Shown: positions 1 through 10,377, counted from the first letter of the stretch. The stretch is 64,000 nucleotides of DNA from Candidatus Saccharimonadota bacterium (GCA_905372275.1 CAJPON010000001.1:54189-118188); one strand, 5' to 3'. Translations and numbers: made by a program. Notes: generated by a model not told the origin, from the sequence alone.

Positions 1-3000
1 GATAGCTCGCCTGCCTTGACGCCTTGCACAGTCGACGGTGCACCGGCAGCATTTGTCGGCGTTGCTGCTATCAGCCAGTTGTCCGTACCTTTATCCTTCT
101 GCACTTCCCAGCGCGCGTTAGGACCAAACAGCAAGCTTTGCACATCGCCAAGTATATTGCCTCTGTCTATCTCAACGCCAATATCACCATTTGCTTTCTG
201 TGTATGACCGCGCATAAGTGCTGCGATAGCTTGCCCTGTTTTACGCGCTTGGCTTCCCATAGGCAGCTCTTTCACGACATTCCACATAGCATTCTCCGAA
301 CGTCCGGCTCGTTCATCATCATCGTCCGCGCTCAGTGCTTTGCCGATAGATTCTCCTGTATTGAGAAGTGATTTTATCGGCGAGGCGAGTGCTACGCCGC
401 CATCATATCGTCCGAGGCTACTGTCGGTGCCAAATATCTTCTTACGGTCTTCCTTAGACGGTAATATTACATTCATAGCACCAGCAATCGTAGGTATACC
501 CGACACCGTCTCTGCTCCGACTCGTTGCAACGCGCGCCCTAAACGAGCTTCAAGTGTTTTTTCGTCGTCATCACGATCATCATCGCCCTGCCCAGCGAAG
601 TCAAATGCAGTCTGCAGGAGCACGCCTAGTATATCGGAGCCTGGTTTATTTCCGGTGATTGCTTCATATAAGCTGTACATCAGGGTTGTCGTAACGAGTG
701 TTTTTATCTGCTGGCGCGGCGTCATCTGATTCCACCGATAGCGGTTTTGCTGCGCTACTTCGCGCGTAAACTGGAGTAATGTCGACCATATCGTCCGATT
801 GTATGCTCTTGGGGTTGATATACTGTCGCGGAATGTTACTGTATCGTTGATGAAACGCTCAGCGTATTTAACAGCTTCATCATGGTTTAATCCATGCTGT
901 TTACCTTGATTGTATTTTGCGGCAAATTCAAAGCGGATCGTGTTAGACTCTATGACGTCCATCAGCGCGCCGCCAACCTCCATTGCTTTGTCGAACTTGC
1001 CCTTTTTACTCAGCGTATCTTTAATATATCGCGACACCACTGCATCAGACGCTTCCATGATTTTCGGATCGCGCATTGTTTTGAACGCTTTCATCATTGA
1101 CTTTGTATCGGTCGTACCAACCAAATCAGTTATGCTTAGGGTCTGTGCCATCGCAGAGTTCACGTTACCGACGATTTTCGATAGTGCTGCCATCTTTTGC
1201 GCGCCGCGCAGTGTCTTGCGTCCGAGCTTGCTCATAGCATCTACATTTTCATTCTTCCAGGCGCGCTCAAAGGCATCGCTTTTGCCTGCTAGGCGGTTAG
1301 CATGCTCCTGTACAAAATTAACGAATTGCCCGAGCCCCTGTGCTGTTTTCGACAGGTCTTGGAGTGTTTCTACGTCATTTGCTGTTTCGACTAGGTCGTT
1401 TGATATACTGTCGGCGGCGTTCTTCAGCACGTTCAGGTCTTCGCTGGTTAGCTTATCGGTACCTTTCTTTGCGATATAGTTTAGTTTGCGCCTAAATTGC
1501 GTATAACCGTCTAACTCCTTACCGACCGCGCGCTGAAAACCATACAGCTTCTTCATCAGCGTTGTTGCATGCTCTTTGTCAAACCTGCCATTCTGAGCGT
1601 CTTGCGCTATGCTGTCTACTTGCGTTGCGAGTGATTCCATGCCTGCCGGACCGAGCTTTGCGAATTGTTCTTTTGCTTCGCTAAGGGCGCGCGCTGCCAT
1701 TTCAAGCGACCGGTTCATTGTTACGGCGTCTGTCATGTGAATGTTATGGAGAGCGGTCTTGCTATATTCTCTCACTGGGTCGAACGGATTTTCTGGTTTC
1801 ACATCTCCGAAACGTGCTTGCGCGAACTGATTAAATCGTTGGTTTGGCTTAAACGAGTCGGTTCGCCCCACTAAATGTGCCGGCAAATCACCGCGTCCGC
1901 TTGCAGTCGTGTCTCCCATAGCCGCACTCCGGACACCGTCTATGATAGATCGCGCGACGCCATCGGTTTGCATTTCGCTAATATGGGTTATGTAATCCTT
2001 ACGCTCCAGAATAGGCGGTTGTCCGATTTCCGCGCGCTTTTGGTTTTGGCGCAGCAGCAGGTTCTTATAAAGCGCACGCATGAATGAACGATACTCATCA
2101 AGCGCTTCGGCGGCTTTATCACCGTACACTTCTCTAAACGACTCTAGGCGCGATTCATAGCTTGGCGCTTTCTCGCCGCGCGGCGGACGGGCTGGTTCAA
2201 GCACGTATACTGCTTCGCGCTGAGCTTGCTTTCGGACACGCTTTGGTAAAGTTTTGGTGAACTTCTTCTCAAACTTATTTATTTCATTACCGATAACTTC
2301 CTGCTCTTTCAATGCTTCGCGCTGCATTTTACGCGGTAACTCCACCATGATTTTCATCAAGGCTTCTTTCGTCCTGTTTATTCCACTCTTGAAGTAGTCA
2401 ATTGAGTTAGATTTAATCTTTCCGCTGCGCAATGCGCCAGTGATACGGTCAATCATACCCTCGGTCGTCCAGGTCACGCCGCTGCCAAACTTCGTCTTCC
2501 GTATTGTTTTCCAATCGATATCTTTCTGGCTGAGACTATACTTCTTCCTACCAGCATAAAGAGTTACATCACCCTTAGGGCTAATTTCTACATAATTGCC
2601 GAGGATCTGCCCAGTACGTCCGTCTACAACCCTACCGGCATCGATATAATGGACATCAGGATCATACTCAACAAGCTTCTCTGCTGGTATACCTTCCTTT
2701 TTATCGCCCGTTGTCATCATATTATCGAATTCAGATACGAGCTGCGCATTCGTGCCGCGGTCATTCTCGCGCCAAATATATTGCGCACCGATGCCTTCCT
2801 CATGAGCGCGCTTCGCTTCTTGGTTAAGTGCTGCATCATCGGCAAGGTCATCAATGAATTTACTGTGGACAGACTTGATTTTTACATCGCCAGTCGTATG
2901 CCATGCTCCATCTTTCGTACGATATTCATAGAATGAACCCCATGTACCGTCATCGTTCTTATATATCATCTGGCGGTAGTTCTCGTTTCGCAGTTCAGGG

Positions 3001-6000
3001 TTGCTTACATCAGCAGGAATAGCATGTTCTACGCCAGGTTTCAGGCTTTTTTGCAGAGCTTTATCCGGCACAAGTTCGCTAATCGGGCGCATCTTGCCGT
3101 TTGCGTCCATTACGGTTGGCACTTCGTTTGAATGGCGGAATGCGCGGTCTCCGGTGATATCAAGCTTCTGCTCGGCGGCAATACGCTCCATTGCCTTTGT
3201 TACATCAGACTCTTTCAGTCCCGTCGCGCGAGAGACATTCTCACGCACATCTTTCAGTAGGTGGCGTGAGCCCTCTTCGTAGGCACGGCGAATAAGCTCA
3301 TCTGCTTGGCGTATACGTTCATTGTGTTGGCGCTGCTTATCAAGCTTCTGTTGATCTGCTTCAGAAAGCTGTCGCCCCTCATACTCCTGCACCGCCCGCT
3401 GTTCAGCCTCAGCCGCAGCCTGGTTATCGCGTGCACTAGCCTCAGGTTCTTGTTGCTCTTGCTGTTGTCTACTCAGTTCTCTGCTGCTCTGCTTCATTTC
3501 CTGGATTGTATTGTTGTTTTTAGCTTCCCATGCTTCCTGGCGGCGTTCGAGTTCTTCATCTCCTACTTCGTTTGAGGCGTGGTCGTATACGTCGTTTTGC
3601 GCTACTGCTATTGCCTGCTGGCGGATGTTCTCATTAGCGTATAACCCACGGATTTGCTCTTCCATTGCTCGTATCTGCTTATGCAGTTCGATCGGCTTCA
3701 TGATAATGTCCGTGAACTCTTCTACCCTGCCATCGTAGCCGGCTTCTGCTGCGAGGATATCAAGTGGGAGGGCGTCTTTGCGGACGTATGCGAGCGGTAC
3801 GATTTCGCGCCAAGTCTTGCCATAGAGGTGTTCGGCATCTTGCGGGCGTATCTTTACGTTATGGTAGTTCTCTAATATACCATCAAGCACTTCCTTGGTG
3901 GTGTTGTATATTTCAAAGAGCTCAGGGTCTGACTGATACGCAACGGTTTCCAGTGCGGCGTTATAGTCTGCTTTCGTAGCAGATAATCCATACGGAGCAA
4001 GGTCGGCATTGACGCTATCTAACTCTGCACGTGAGACACGCGGGGTTTTGAGGCGGTAGCGGGAGTCTGTATCTGTGTTGCGGTTGACATTTTGAGGGAA
4101 GTTTGATATACTACGGTTAGACAGCTCCCCGCGAAATGGTCTATTCAGACCGTTTTGGGAGCTTTCTTTTATGCCATTGATTGTATACAACAGCTTGCCG
4201 TTCTTGCCGGTACCTATGTTAATACGTACATCGTAGTATGAGTCGCCAACTTTTACAGTTGCAGTCCTATATTCAAAGCCTTGTTTGGCAAATGAATGAG
4301 CTTTCTTGTCTCGTGCACTGCCAATTCGCTTTGATACTTTCAATATATCAGGTAAATCTCCAACGAGCTGACCTCGCATCGCTAAGTCGCGATCAGGGTC
4401 GACAAATTTACGAGTTGTCTTGCTATTGACACGAGCTTCCCCATCCGCCCCATAGTTAAGGTCGTATGATTTGCCCTGCAAGTTGTCTTGTAGATACTTA
4501 CGGATGACTTTGGCGTGCTGACTCTTCGGAACGCCATTAAGAATGTTGTTGTCGATTTCCACTACCCCAGTATCCGGATCTATCCGGTATGCTTTAGACT
4601 CCTGGCGCATGAGTCCTCGTATCTCCTCATTCACCTGTGCGATTTGCTGGCTGATGGCTCGGCGGGTTTGTGGGTCGAGCGTATTGTCCCAGGCATGCTG
4701 GAGGTTGGTGCGATGGTCTTGTAGTTGGAGCTGTTCGGGGGTAGCACCGTCTCGGATAGACTTATCAATGACCTGTTCATCGGCGTACTTGCCGCTGTAG
4801 AGGTCATTGTAGAATTGTTGATATTCCGGTGTAATAGTACCCTGGTGGGTTGCTTGGGCGACGATATGCTGTATACGGCGTAGTACCTTTTCAAAGACTG
4901 CTTTGATTTGGTCGACGATACGCGGCTTAGCGAACTTCTCGTTGTTGCGTGCGGCGACGTATTGAATGAAGTCCTCTGCTACAAGTTCTTCAACTTGCGT
5001 TTCTGTCATGGAAGGATCTACCCGGTTGTCTGCAGCATAGCTCATCATGATATCGGTACGCTCTTGGCTTGTCATGAAGTCGTTGAGGGCTTTATGGACC
5101 GCTTCGTGGAAATACGTAGCTTCTACGTTGCCTTGATCGCGGGCAATACGGATTTTACTTGGACCGTTCGGGGTATCGATTGTTTCGCCCATTGCTGGTT
5201 CGCCGGTACTGGTACGGAGGTTATCGGCAAACTCTACGTTTGGCGCATCCATACCAAAGAGTTGGTTATTTGCGCGCTGTACGGCAAGCATATCGGCACG
5301 ACTTGCAGTACCGGGGGCTGTACCAGCGCGGTATGCGGCTTCAAGGGCAGGAGTCATACGCAGGTCTTGGCTGCCGGTATCTAGGCTAGTTGGCTGGATT
5401 GATTGCACTACTGGAGCATCTTGAGCAAACTGCGCCTGCTGGTTGTAGACGGGGCTTACGTTATTCTGATAGCCTTGGGTTGTGTTCTGTACGCCGGCTT
5501 GGACTGGTTGTGCTTGGGGCTGTTCGACGCCTTGTATGCTTTGTGGAGCAGATTGCGCAGTGGCTTGGTTTTGGTTGATTGTAGCAGGGGTATTCTCTGT
5601 GGTATTTGTTGTTAAGCCATACTTTGCTGGAATACTGCTGTTTAGAGCGGTTTCCACTTTCTCAGCCACGCTTAAGAACTTCGTACGCGGTGTCACGACG
5701 CCATTTTCTATAGCCGCGCGCGTCTCATAGCGGTTGCGTGGTTCAATAGATGTTACGTCCGGCAGATCCGGGTCGCGTTCGGTTACGCGCGATTCTACGC
5801 GTTCTGGGGCGGTATTGCGCGCGGTATCAGGGTTTATACTTGCCGCCTGTCCTACTGCTTGGTCTTGATTGAGCGCTGGGTTAGCTGCGGTATTAGCGAG
5901 TGTTTGGTCTTGGTTGGTGTTTGGGTTAAGAGCTTGGTTTACGTTACCGCTGTTCCTATTCTGCGCATGCTGGTTGATTACATTTGACATGGCGCTTCTT

Positions 6001-7133
6001 CCATGCTGGATACCTTTACCAGCGCCATGCATCATACCACCGCCGAGTGCACCGAGCGCGCCGGCTTCAAGATAATTTTTGAAATCAGTATTACGTTTGC
6101 CATCATCAGCCATGTCGTCTGCATACGCCTGGACAAACTCTTCAAGCCCCTCTTCGCCGGCTTTCTTTAAGCCTTCTTTGGCTGCGTTGGCCACGATGGT
6201 TTTGAGACCTTGCTTACCGACTTGTGTGGCAGCTCCTTTAGCACCGAGCCCGATAGCTTTCAATAACGTGCCTGAACCACCTAATGGCAGTCCTCCGATA
6301 TTAACGCCCGCGTTAAGCAGCTCGCCGCCTTTTTGCGTGTCACTAAGCGTGCTTACCGTCCTATCATCATTGACTCTTTTACCGGATGTTGCACGCGAGA
6401 TTTGTAGTGGCGTATCGAGAAGACTTTGAGCAATACCGCTCGGCAGTTTTGCAGCAAATCGTCCATAGTCTCCGAGGTCATTCCACTGAAAGCCCTCCTC
6501 CTTATCACTGCTGTCTACCCACTTGTTATAACTGTCTAAAGCATCAGAGACTGGTTTTTGGACTTTCTTATAAAGGCGCTGAAAGTTTTGCTGGTTCTCA
6601 CTACCAAATAAGCCCTTTTCGTGGAATGGGTTGAGGTATGGGTCGAGCGCGCTGGTTGTCTTTTCACCAGGCATGGTTCTCTTCAAATAATCCTGCGACA
6701 CCTTGTCGCCTTGATTTGCCATGTCGGTGAGCATGAGGGTTTTGTTTGCGCCTGTACCCTTTACATAGTCGTCGACGTTGATTTTCTGGTCGCCGTTATA
6801 GAAATCAAATCCTTTGTCTGCGCGCTGAACCTTGCGGTAGCCGATGTTTGCCGGCTGGTTTGGTTGCTGTGTCGGCTGTGTGGTTGGCAATACGCTCTTA
6901 TTCGTATCAGCAGCATTCATTGATACGTTAGGGGTTTGCAGTTTTGGCGTCTCAGGCTGTTGCTGCGGCTTTGGGACTGCACTCCACGCGCCTGCGCCAG
7001 TGTTGGTCGGAGTGGGCGATAGGTTGATTTGCGGGGTTTGGTTTTGTTGGTTAGAGACAGGTGCCGGTTTTTTCTCTTCTTCTTTTTTCTTGCCGAATAG
7101 ATTGTTGAAGATATTGCCAATCCAATCAAACAT
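1..7133 (-). CDS. giant phage polyvalent / internal virion protein candidate, 3' end outside window
   Basis: The minus strand is open from an ATG at 7133 to the window edge, at least 2,377 codons with no stop; I read several stretches to confirm the frame. The N-terminus (MFDWIGNIF) is followed by a Gln/Pro/Asn-rich region and a Gly/Ala-rich helical part. A zincin-like HEAVH motif lies at residues 676-680, with a candidate third ligand in EELVAED near 715-721. Long charged coiled-coil stretches follow. Near residue 980 is a basic segment of the kind seen in large polyvalent phage proteins, then a helical C-terminal part. The position after the head genes and the size suggest a virion-carried, co-injected multidomain protein. 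That role is inference; the HExxH and the length are seen directly. Confidence 0.85.
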   Translation of the reverse strand, partial: MFDWIGNIFNNLFGKKKEEEKKPAPVSNQQNQTPQINLSPTPTNTGAGAWSAVPKPQQQPETPKLQTPNVSMNAADTNKSVLPTTQPTQQPNQPANIGYRKVQRADKGFDFYNGDQKINVDDYVKGTGANKTLMLTDMANQGDKVSQDYLKRTMPGEKTTSALDPYLNPFHEKGLFGSENQQNFQRLYKKVQKPVSDALDSYNKWVDSSDKEEGFQWNDLGDYGRFAAKLPSGIAQSLLDTPLQISRATSGKRVNDDRTVSTLSDTQKGGELLNAGVNIGGLPLGGSGTLLKAIGLGAKGAATQVGKQGLKTIVANAAKEGLKKAGEEGLEEFVQAYADDMADDGKRNTDFKNYLEAGALGALGGGMMHGAGKGIQHGRSAMSNVINQHAQNRNSGNVNQALNPNTNQDQTLANTAANPALNQDQAVGQAASINPDTARNTAPERVESRVTERDPDLPDVTSIEPRNRYETRAAIENGVVTPRTKFLSVAEKVETALNSSIPAKYGLTTNTTENTPATINQNQATAQSAPQSIQGVEQPQAQPVQAGVQNTTQGYQNNVSPVYNQQAQFAQDAPVVQSIQPTSLDTGSQDLRMTPALEAAYRAGTAPGTASRADMLAVQRANNQLFGMDAPNVEFADNLRTSTGEPAMGETIDTPNGPSKIRIARDQGNVEATYFHEAVHKALNDFMTSQERTDIMMSYAADNRVDPSMTETQVEELVAEDFIQYVAARNNEKFAKPRIVDQIKAVFEKVLRRIQHIVAQATHQGTITPEYQQFYNDLYSGKYADEQVIDKSIRDGATPEQLQLQDHRTNLQHAWDNTLDPQTRRAISQQIAQVNEEIRGLMRQESKAYRIDPDTGVVEIDNNILNGVPKSQHAKVIRKYLQDNLQGKSYDLNYGADGEARVNSKTTRKFVDPDRDLAMRGQLVGDLPDILKVSKRIGSARDKKAHSFAKQGFEYRTATVKVGDSYYDVRINIGTGKNGKLLYTINGIKESSQNGLNRPFRGELSNRSISNFPQNVNRNTDTDSRYRLKTPRVSRAELDSVNADLAPYGLSATKADYNAALETVAYQSDPELFEIYNTTKEVLDGILENYHNVKIRPQDAEHLYGKTWREIVPLAYVRKDALPLDILAAEAGYDGRVEEFTDIIMKPIELHKQIRAMEEQIRGLYANENIRQQAIAVAQNDVYDHASNEVGDEELERRQEAWEAKNNNTIQEMKQSSRELSRQQQEQQEPEASARDNQAAAEAEQRAVQEYEGRQLSEADQQKLDKQRQHNERIRQADELIRRAYEEGSRHLLKDVRENVSRATGLKESDVTKAMERIAAEQKLDITGDRAFRHSNEVPTVMDANGKMRPISELVPDKALQKSLKPGVEHAIPADVSNPELRNENYRQMIYKNDDGTWGSFYEYRTKDGAWHTTGDVKIKSVHSKFIDDLADDAALNQEAKRAHEEGIGAQYIWRENDRGTNAQLVSEFDNMMTTGDKKEGIPAEKLVEYDPDVHYIDAGRVVDGRTGQILGNYVEISPKGDVTLYAGRKKYSLSQKDIDWKTIRKTKFGSGVTWTTEGMIDRITGALRSGKIKSNSIDYFKSGINRTKEALMKIMVELPRKMQREALKEQEVIGNEINKFEKKFTKTLPKRVRKQAQREAVYVLEPARPPRGEKAPSYESRLESFREVYGDKAAEALDEYRSFMRALYKNLLLRQNQKRAEIGQPPILERKDYITHISEMQTDGVARSIIDGVRSAAMGDTTASGRGDLPAHLVGRTDSFKPNQRFNQFAQARFGDVKPENPFDPVREYSKTALHNIHMTDAVTMNRSLEMAARALSEAKEQFAKLGPAGMESLATQVDSIAQDAQNGRFDKEHATTLMKKLYGFQRAVGKELDGYTQFRRKLNYIAKKGTDKLTSEDLNVLKNAADSISNDLVETANDVETLQDLSKTAQGLGQFVNFVQEHANRLAGKSDAFERAWKNENVDAMSKLGRKTLRGAQKMAALSKIVGNVNSAMAQTLSITDLVGTTDTKSMMKAFKTMRDPKIMEASDAVVSRYIKDTLSKKGKFDKAMEVGGALMDVIESNTIRFEFAAKYNQGKQHGLNHDEAVKYAERFINDTVTFRDSISTPRAYNRTIWSTLLQFTREVAQQNRYRWNQMTPRQQIKTLVTTTLMYSLYEAITGNKPGSDILGVLLQTAFDFAGQGDDDRDDDEKTLEARLGRALQRVGAETVSGIPTIAGAMNVILPSKEDRKKIFGTDSSLGRYDGGVALASPIKSLLNTGESIGKALSADDDDERAGRSENAMWNVVKELPMGSQARKTGQAIAALMRGHTQKANGDIGVEIDRGNILGDVQSLLFGPNARWEVQKDKGTDNWLIAATPTNAAGAPSTVQGVKAGEL

Positions 7134-7163
7134 ATCGTCCGCTCCTTTCCTTGTTGCCTGGTG

Positions 7164-8255
7164 CTAGACCAGTTGTTTCTTACGTTTGTCTTCTTCTTTC
7201 ATGCGCGCCAAATAATCGCCGCTCGTGTCGGTGTCGTAACCGGTGCCGTTTGGATCATCCACGGTGATACCGTTTAGGTCGTTCGCGTAGTTTGTGAGCT
7301 TCGGGTCGCTTACTTTCACGTCGCGTACATTCACTGGATTGCGGTAGTTATCTAGCAAGCTTGCTAGGGCGCGGTCTATAGCGTCTTTTTGGGCGATATC
7401 GCCAGCCATAGCGCCTTGTACTTGCCGCCAGCCGCCGCCGGCCGTCTGAGCACGTTTACCGAGCAATTCTGCGCGGCTTGAGTGGTATGCCGACTCCTTG
7501 CTCTTGATATCGTTGTCTAGGGCAGCTTCCTTATTACGCTTCTGCTCCTGCAGGTCTTGCACGTTGTTGTTGTAGCTTTCCTTAGTCTCGTCTTCAGCAG
7601 TCTTCAGGTCGCGCATATTGGTACTGTAGGTGTCGGCTACTTTACCGCGGGATTTGCTTGCGTCTTGAGCTACGGCGTATGGTACAACGTTTGCACTTGC
7701 GCTTGAGCGTCCTGCGCCGGCGCGCCCAAGCAGGTTCTGTAAGGCGCGGTATTTATTTGCACTGTTGATATCAATATCTTCGGTGCTGTGCTGGAAGTCT
7801 CTTGTTGTGTCTGAACGTTTGGTAGCATAACGGCTTAGGGCGCGTGATTGCTGCTGGTTGAGCCTATCCATGCCCTTGTTGTATGCATCGTTGATTTGGT
7901 TTTGAGCTGCATTACGGGTTGCACCCAGGTTGTTCAGTGAATTATCGATAGCGCCAATTTGCTGGTCTATCATGCCGAGGGTGATGTCACGGTCTCTGTT
8001 GGATTGGTAGTCACCTCCTCCGCCGCGATAGACGGTGTCAGTGTTGCCTTGGGGCTGAGTTTGAGATTGATTGTTGTTTTGATTATTAAGATGTTGCGAT
8101 ATCGCCTTGTCATCGTCTGCGCGGATTCTATCTATCTGTTCCTGCCGCTTCCATAGCGGCGTTTGACCTGTAAGTCCAGCAGCAACACTATCAACCCAGT
8201 CCTTAAATAAATTTTGGTTTGAGCCGGGACGCACATGATTCCATTCCCATGCCAT
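7164..8255 (-). CDS. coiled-coil phage late protein, probable virion component
   Basis: This 363-aa protein has no signal peptide or membrane segment. Residues 50-130 are rich in Gln/Asn/Ser, and residues 90-280 form a long charged helical region of heptad-like Lys/Glu/Ala stretches. The C-terminus is charged. The start is well supported by GGGAGG ahead of the ATG. It sits directly upstream of the giant gene in the same direction, 30 bp apart. Composition and position fit an internal or tail-associated structural protein, but I recognise no family. Confidence 0.75.
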   Translation of the reverse strand: MAWEWNHVRPGSNQNLFKDWVDSVAAGLTGQTPLWKRQEQIDRIRADDDKAISQHLNNQNNNQSQTQPQGNTDTVYRGGGGDYQSNRDRDITLGMIDQQIGAIDNSLNNLGATRNAAQNQINDAYNKGMDRLNQQQSRALSRYATKRSDTTRDFQHSTEDIDINSANKYRALQNLLGRAGAGRSSASANVVPYAVAQDASKSRGKVADTYSTNMRDLKTAEDETKESYNNNVQDLQEQKRNKEAALDNDIKSKESAYHSSRAELLGKRAQTAGGGWRQVQGAMAGDIAQKDAIDRALASLLDNYRNPVNVRDVKVSDPKLTNYANDLNGITVDDPNGTGYDTDTSGDYLARMKEEDKRKKQLV

Positions 8256-8307
8256 AATAAAAATCCTCCCTTTGGACTTGTAGAGAGGATGTAGTGAGTG
8301 GACTATT

Positions 8308-9564
8308 CTATTGCTCTATTTGGCAGAAGTGCTGAACTGAGTAATACCCATCGGAAGCTGCATATGTCCCTTGCTTAACATATACACCTGTGAGCAAATA
8401 TTTTCCGTTTAACATACCGTCATAGTGAGGTTTAGATTCCTTCCACGAATTTACCACCATTCGAGATGTTACTTTCTCGCCAGGGAAGAACTGTATATTT
8501 TCTCCGCCATATTTGCAAAGATCGCCCGTCCGCTTGAATACAAGCTCCGTCCCAGGAACTCCCTCTGGGTTATCGTGCTTTAGATAGCTACGTACTGCCA
8601 TATCCTCCGCCTTTTCCCTAGCGCTTGCTACGAGGCGTTCGTCTACGGCGAGAGGTGATACACCCTTGCTTTGCCGTTCCTGGTTCACGAGTTCTAGGAT
8701 TTCGGTTGCGTCTGGTGGACCTTCGTCGTACTTATCGCGAGGCGTATGCGTTGCACTGTTACTAGCATTAGCCGCGTCCGTTCTCAGGTGCGCTTGATCA
8801 AACATAGCTGAAACACCGACGATGGCTGCAAGTACGAGTATGCCAAACCCTAATACGCAGAGTAAGTGACCAGCTGCACGCAACCGCTTACCAGCTTTTG
8901 CAGTGAATATCTCCACGATTGCCGATATACCAGATGCCAAAGCAAATACGAATGCAAAGATGAAATACACGCCTTGCATGTTTGCATCTGGCTCTTTACC
9001 CTGGGAATACGCCATTACAGCAGCTGTCGTCGCAGCAAGCATACTGAGGGCGTACAATACAGCAAAGATACTAGACAATCGCTTGCGTAGGAGCTTTCTC
9101 AGGAGAGTTGGTGGTTGATCATCTTCGATGTCGGCAACCTGAACGTCGTCATTATTGTCTGTCTCCTCATAGAACGGTTCATAATGTTTCAAGGCTGCCG
9201 CCGCTTTGATGTATCGAACCATGCACAGTATGCCGATGATGCTAGGCGCTAGTATGATTGAGCTTATCATGCCTACGACAGCAGATAGCTTGACTATATT
9301 CTTACCGTTGAGGCTACGCACACCGAGCGATGGTAGATATACAAACAAGAATAGCAAGAATGCTATCAATAGTGCACCCACCGTTGTATCAGCAGGGTTA
9401 GCCCCACTGGATTGTGCCTCACAAACTTTGATTCCGAGAGCAACTAGCCCAAGAATAAACAAGCCTAACCCAAAACGCCCCGCTGCTATTAGCTTGCGCG
9501 CTGCATCGCGTTGTTCCTGGTTAGAGTAACGCTCGTTAACTTGCGAATATGTGATTACAGCCAT
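8308..9564 (-). CDS. multi-span membrane protein with C-terminal CAP/SCP domain
   Basis: The start is placed at MAVITYSQ (9564) because GGAGGAG precedes it; a longer reading to 9633 would overlap the upstream gene by 79 bp. The 418-aa protein has several hydrophobic spans in its first 260 residues, with an acidic linker near 155. The C-terminal part matches the CAP (cysteine-rich secretory, SCP/PR1) family: an ILELVNQERQ helix, KHDNPEG, GGENIQ, a VVNSWKESKPHYDGML segment and YYSVQHFC. CAP proteins are usually extracellular. A membrane-anchored CAP domain in the late region of a phage suggests a surface-modifying or accessory gene, which is inference. Confidence 0.8.
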   Translation of the reverse strand: MAVITYSQVNERYSNQEQRDAARKLIAAGRFGLGLFILGLVALGIKVCEAQSSGANPADTTVGALLIAFLLFLFVYLPSLGVRSLNGKNIVKLSAVVGMISSIILAPSIIGILCMVRYIKAAAALKHYEPFYEETDNNDDVQVADIEDDQPPTLLRKLLRKRLSSIFAVLYALSMLAATTAAVMAYSQGKEPDANMQGVYFIFAFVFALASGISAIVEIFTAKAGKRLRAAGHLLCVLGFGILVLAAIVGVSAMFDQAHLRTDAANASNSATHTPRDKYDEGPPDATEILELVNQERQSKGVSPLAVDERLVASAREKAEDMAVRSYLKHDNPEGVPGTELVFKRTGDLCKYGGENIQFFPGEKVTSRMVVNSWKESKPHYDGMLNGKYLLTGVYVKQGTYAASDGYYSVQHFCQIEQ

Positions 9565-10010
9565 TCCGCTACTCCTCCATGATGCGAGCATGTCCCACGT
9601 CCGGTTGAGTACGAACGCCAACCGTCGCGACAAATTGCTCCGCCTCGTTCGTCCTGCTCGTAGGTGTTTTGCACCTGCGGGAGCTGCTGAACGGTTGGCT
9701 GCGGAGTAGGCTTAGCGGTATAGGTTATCTCCTCCAGCACCGGCTCGCGTAAAGTCGTGAACTGAGGGTCGTAGCCTTTCTTGCTTGCACGGCAAATCCT
9801 CTTTTCACCATTGACACCTTGCCTCGTAACGGCTTCAGTGTACCCGTATGGAGATTGCTTTGCCTCTTCGTTTTTATAAACGTTACCATACCCGATTGCT
9901 TCGTTAAAACAATCGGTGTATGTCACCGGCTTTAATCCTTCAATGATATTGCCGCCAACGAACCAAGCGCATACTATAGCAAGTATGCCAACTACCACCT
10001 TATTTTTCAT
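9555..10010 (-). CDS. membrane-anchored G5-like / DUF3761-like surface protein
   Basis: This 151-aa protein begins with a signal-anchor helix (VVVGILAIVCAWFVGG). A segment around EAVTRQGVNGEKRICRAS followed by EPVLEEITYTAKP resembles a G5 domain. The C-terminus (CRDGWRSYSTGRGTCSHHGG) matches the DUF3761 pattern of a Cys pair with CSxHGG. The middle is Pro/Gln-rich and looks like a flexible linker. It overlaps the CAP gene by 10 bp, so the two are probably cotranslated. The architecture is typical of Gram-positive surface proteins, and its place in a phage late operon is unusual. Confidence 0.75.
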   Translation of the reverse strand: MKNKVVVGILAIVCAWFVGGNIIEGLKPVTYTDCFNEAIGYGNVYKNEEAKQSPYGYTEAVTRQGVNGEKRICRASKKGYDPQFTTLREPVLEEITYTAKPTPQPTVQQLPQVQNTYEQDERGGAICRDGWRSYSTGRGTCSHHGGVAEWL

Positions 10011-10136
10011 GCTTATATGCTAGCATAATAGAGGTGATTTGTCAATCAAAAGCACATTCATGATGTATTCGTAGGTTTACCCCACTCACTACATCCTCTC
10101 TACTTGTTAATGATTAGTTTTCGGAGTACTTGCTTC

Positions 10137-10245
10137 CTCCCACGTCGGGGCGGGAAATAGTTGCTACGAGCATCAGGTAGCCATTGGTTACTACACACTC
10201 CCGCGTCGGGGCGGCGAGTAGTGCGCAACTCCCACGTCGGGGCGG
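10137..10245. repeat. three copies of a 17-bp GC-rich motif
   Basis: CTCCCACGTCGGGGCGG occurs at 10137-10153 and 10229-10245, with a one-base variant at 10198-10214. A fourth copy lies at 16171-16187 just upstream of the portal gene. The surrounding DNA is AT-rich and non-coding, so the conservation is not explained by a protein. The motif may bind a phage protein or form a small RNA hairpin; its function is unknown. The stretch 10011-10430 holds nothing else I can name. Confidence 0.85.
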
Positions 10246-10348
10246 CTGCTCATAGCATAATGCTAATACTAGCGTAGCATGATAGGGCGGGTTTGGCAAT
10301 GTGCTTGATATGCTTATGCTTGCCATGTTACTATAATTAGTAGTAATA

Positions 10349-10377
10349 TTGTACGCAATAATGCAACCCTTTATACG
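10349..10377 (+). promoter_or_regulatory. weak candidate promoter for the plus-strand attenuator-like element
   Basis: TTGTAC (10349-10354), a 17-nt spacer and TATACG (10372-10377) lie about 55 nt before the alternating hairpins at 10434. The -10 is poor, and the same 13-bp string TTTATACGGGCGG recurs at 13560-13572, so it may be a protein-binding site instead. Confidence 0.3.

Noticed and set aside
1..7120. Many plus-strand frames of 60-190 codons
   Set aside because: They are all antisense to the continuous giant minus-strand frame.
10137..10245. CRISPR array
   Set aside because: Only three 17-bp copies with unequal spacing (61 and 31 bp), and no cas genes.
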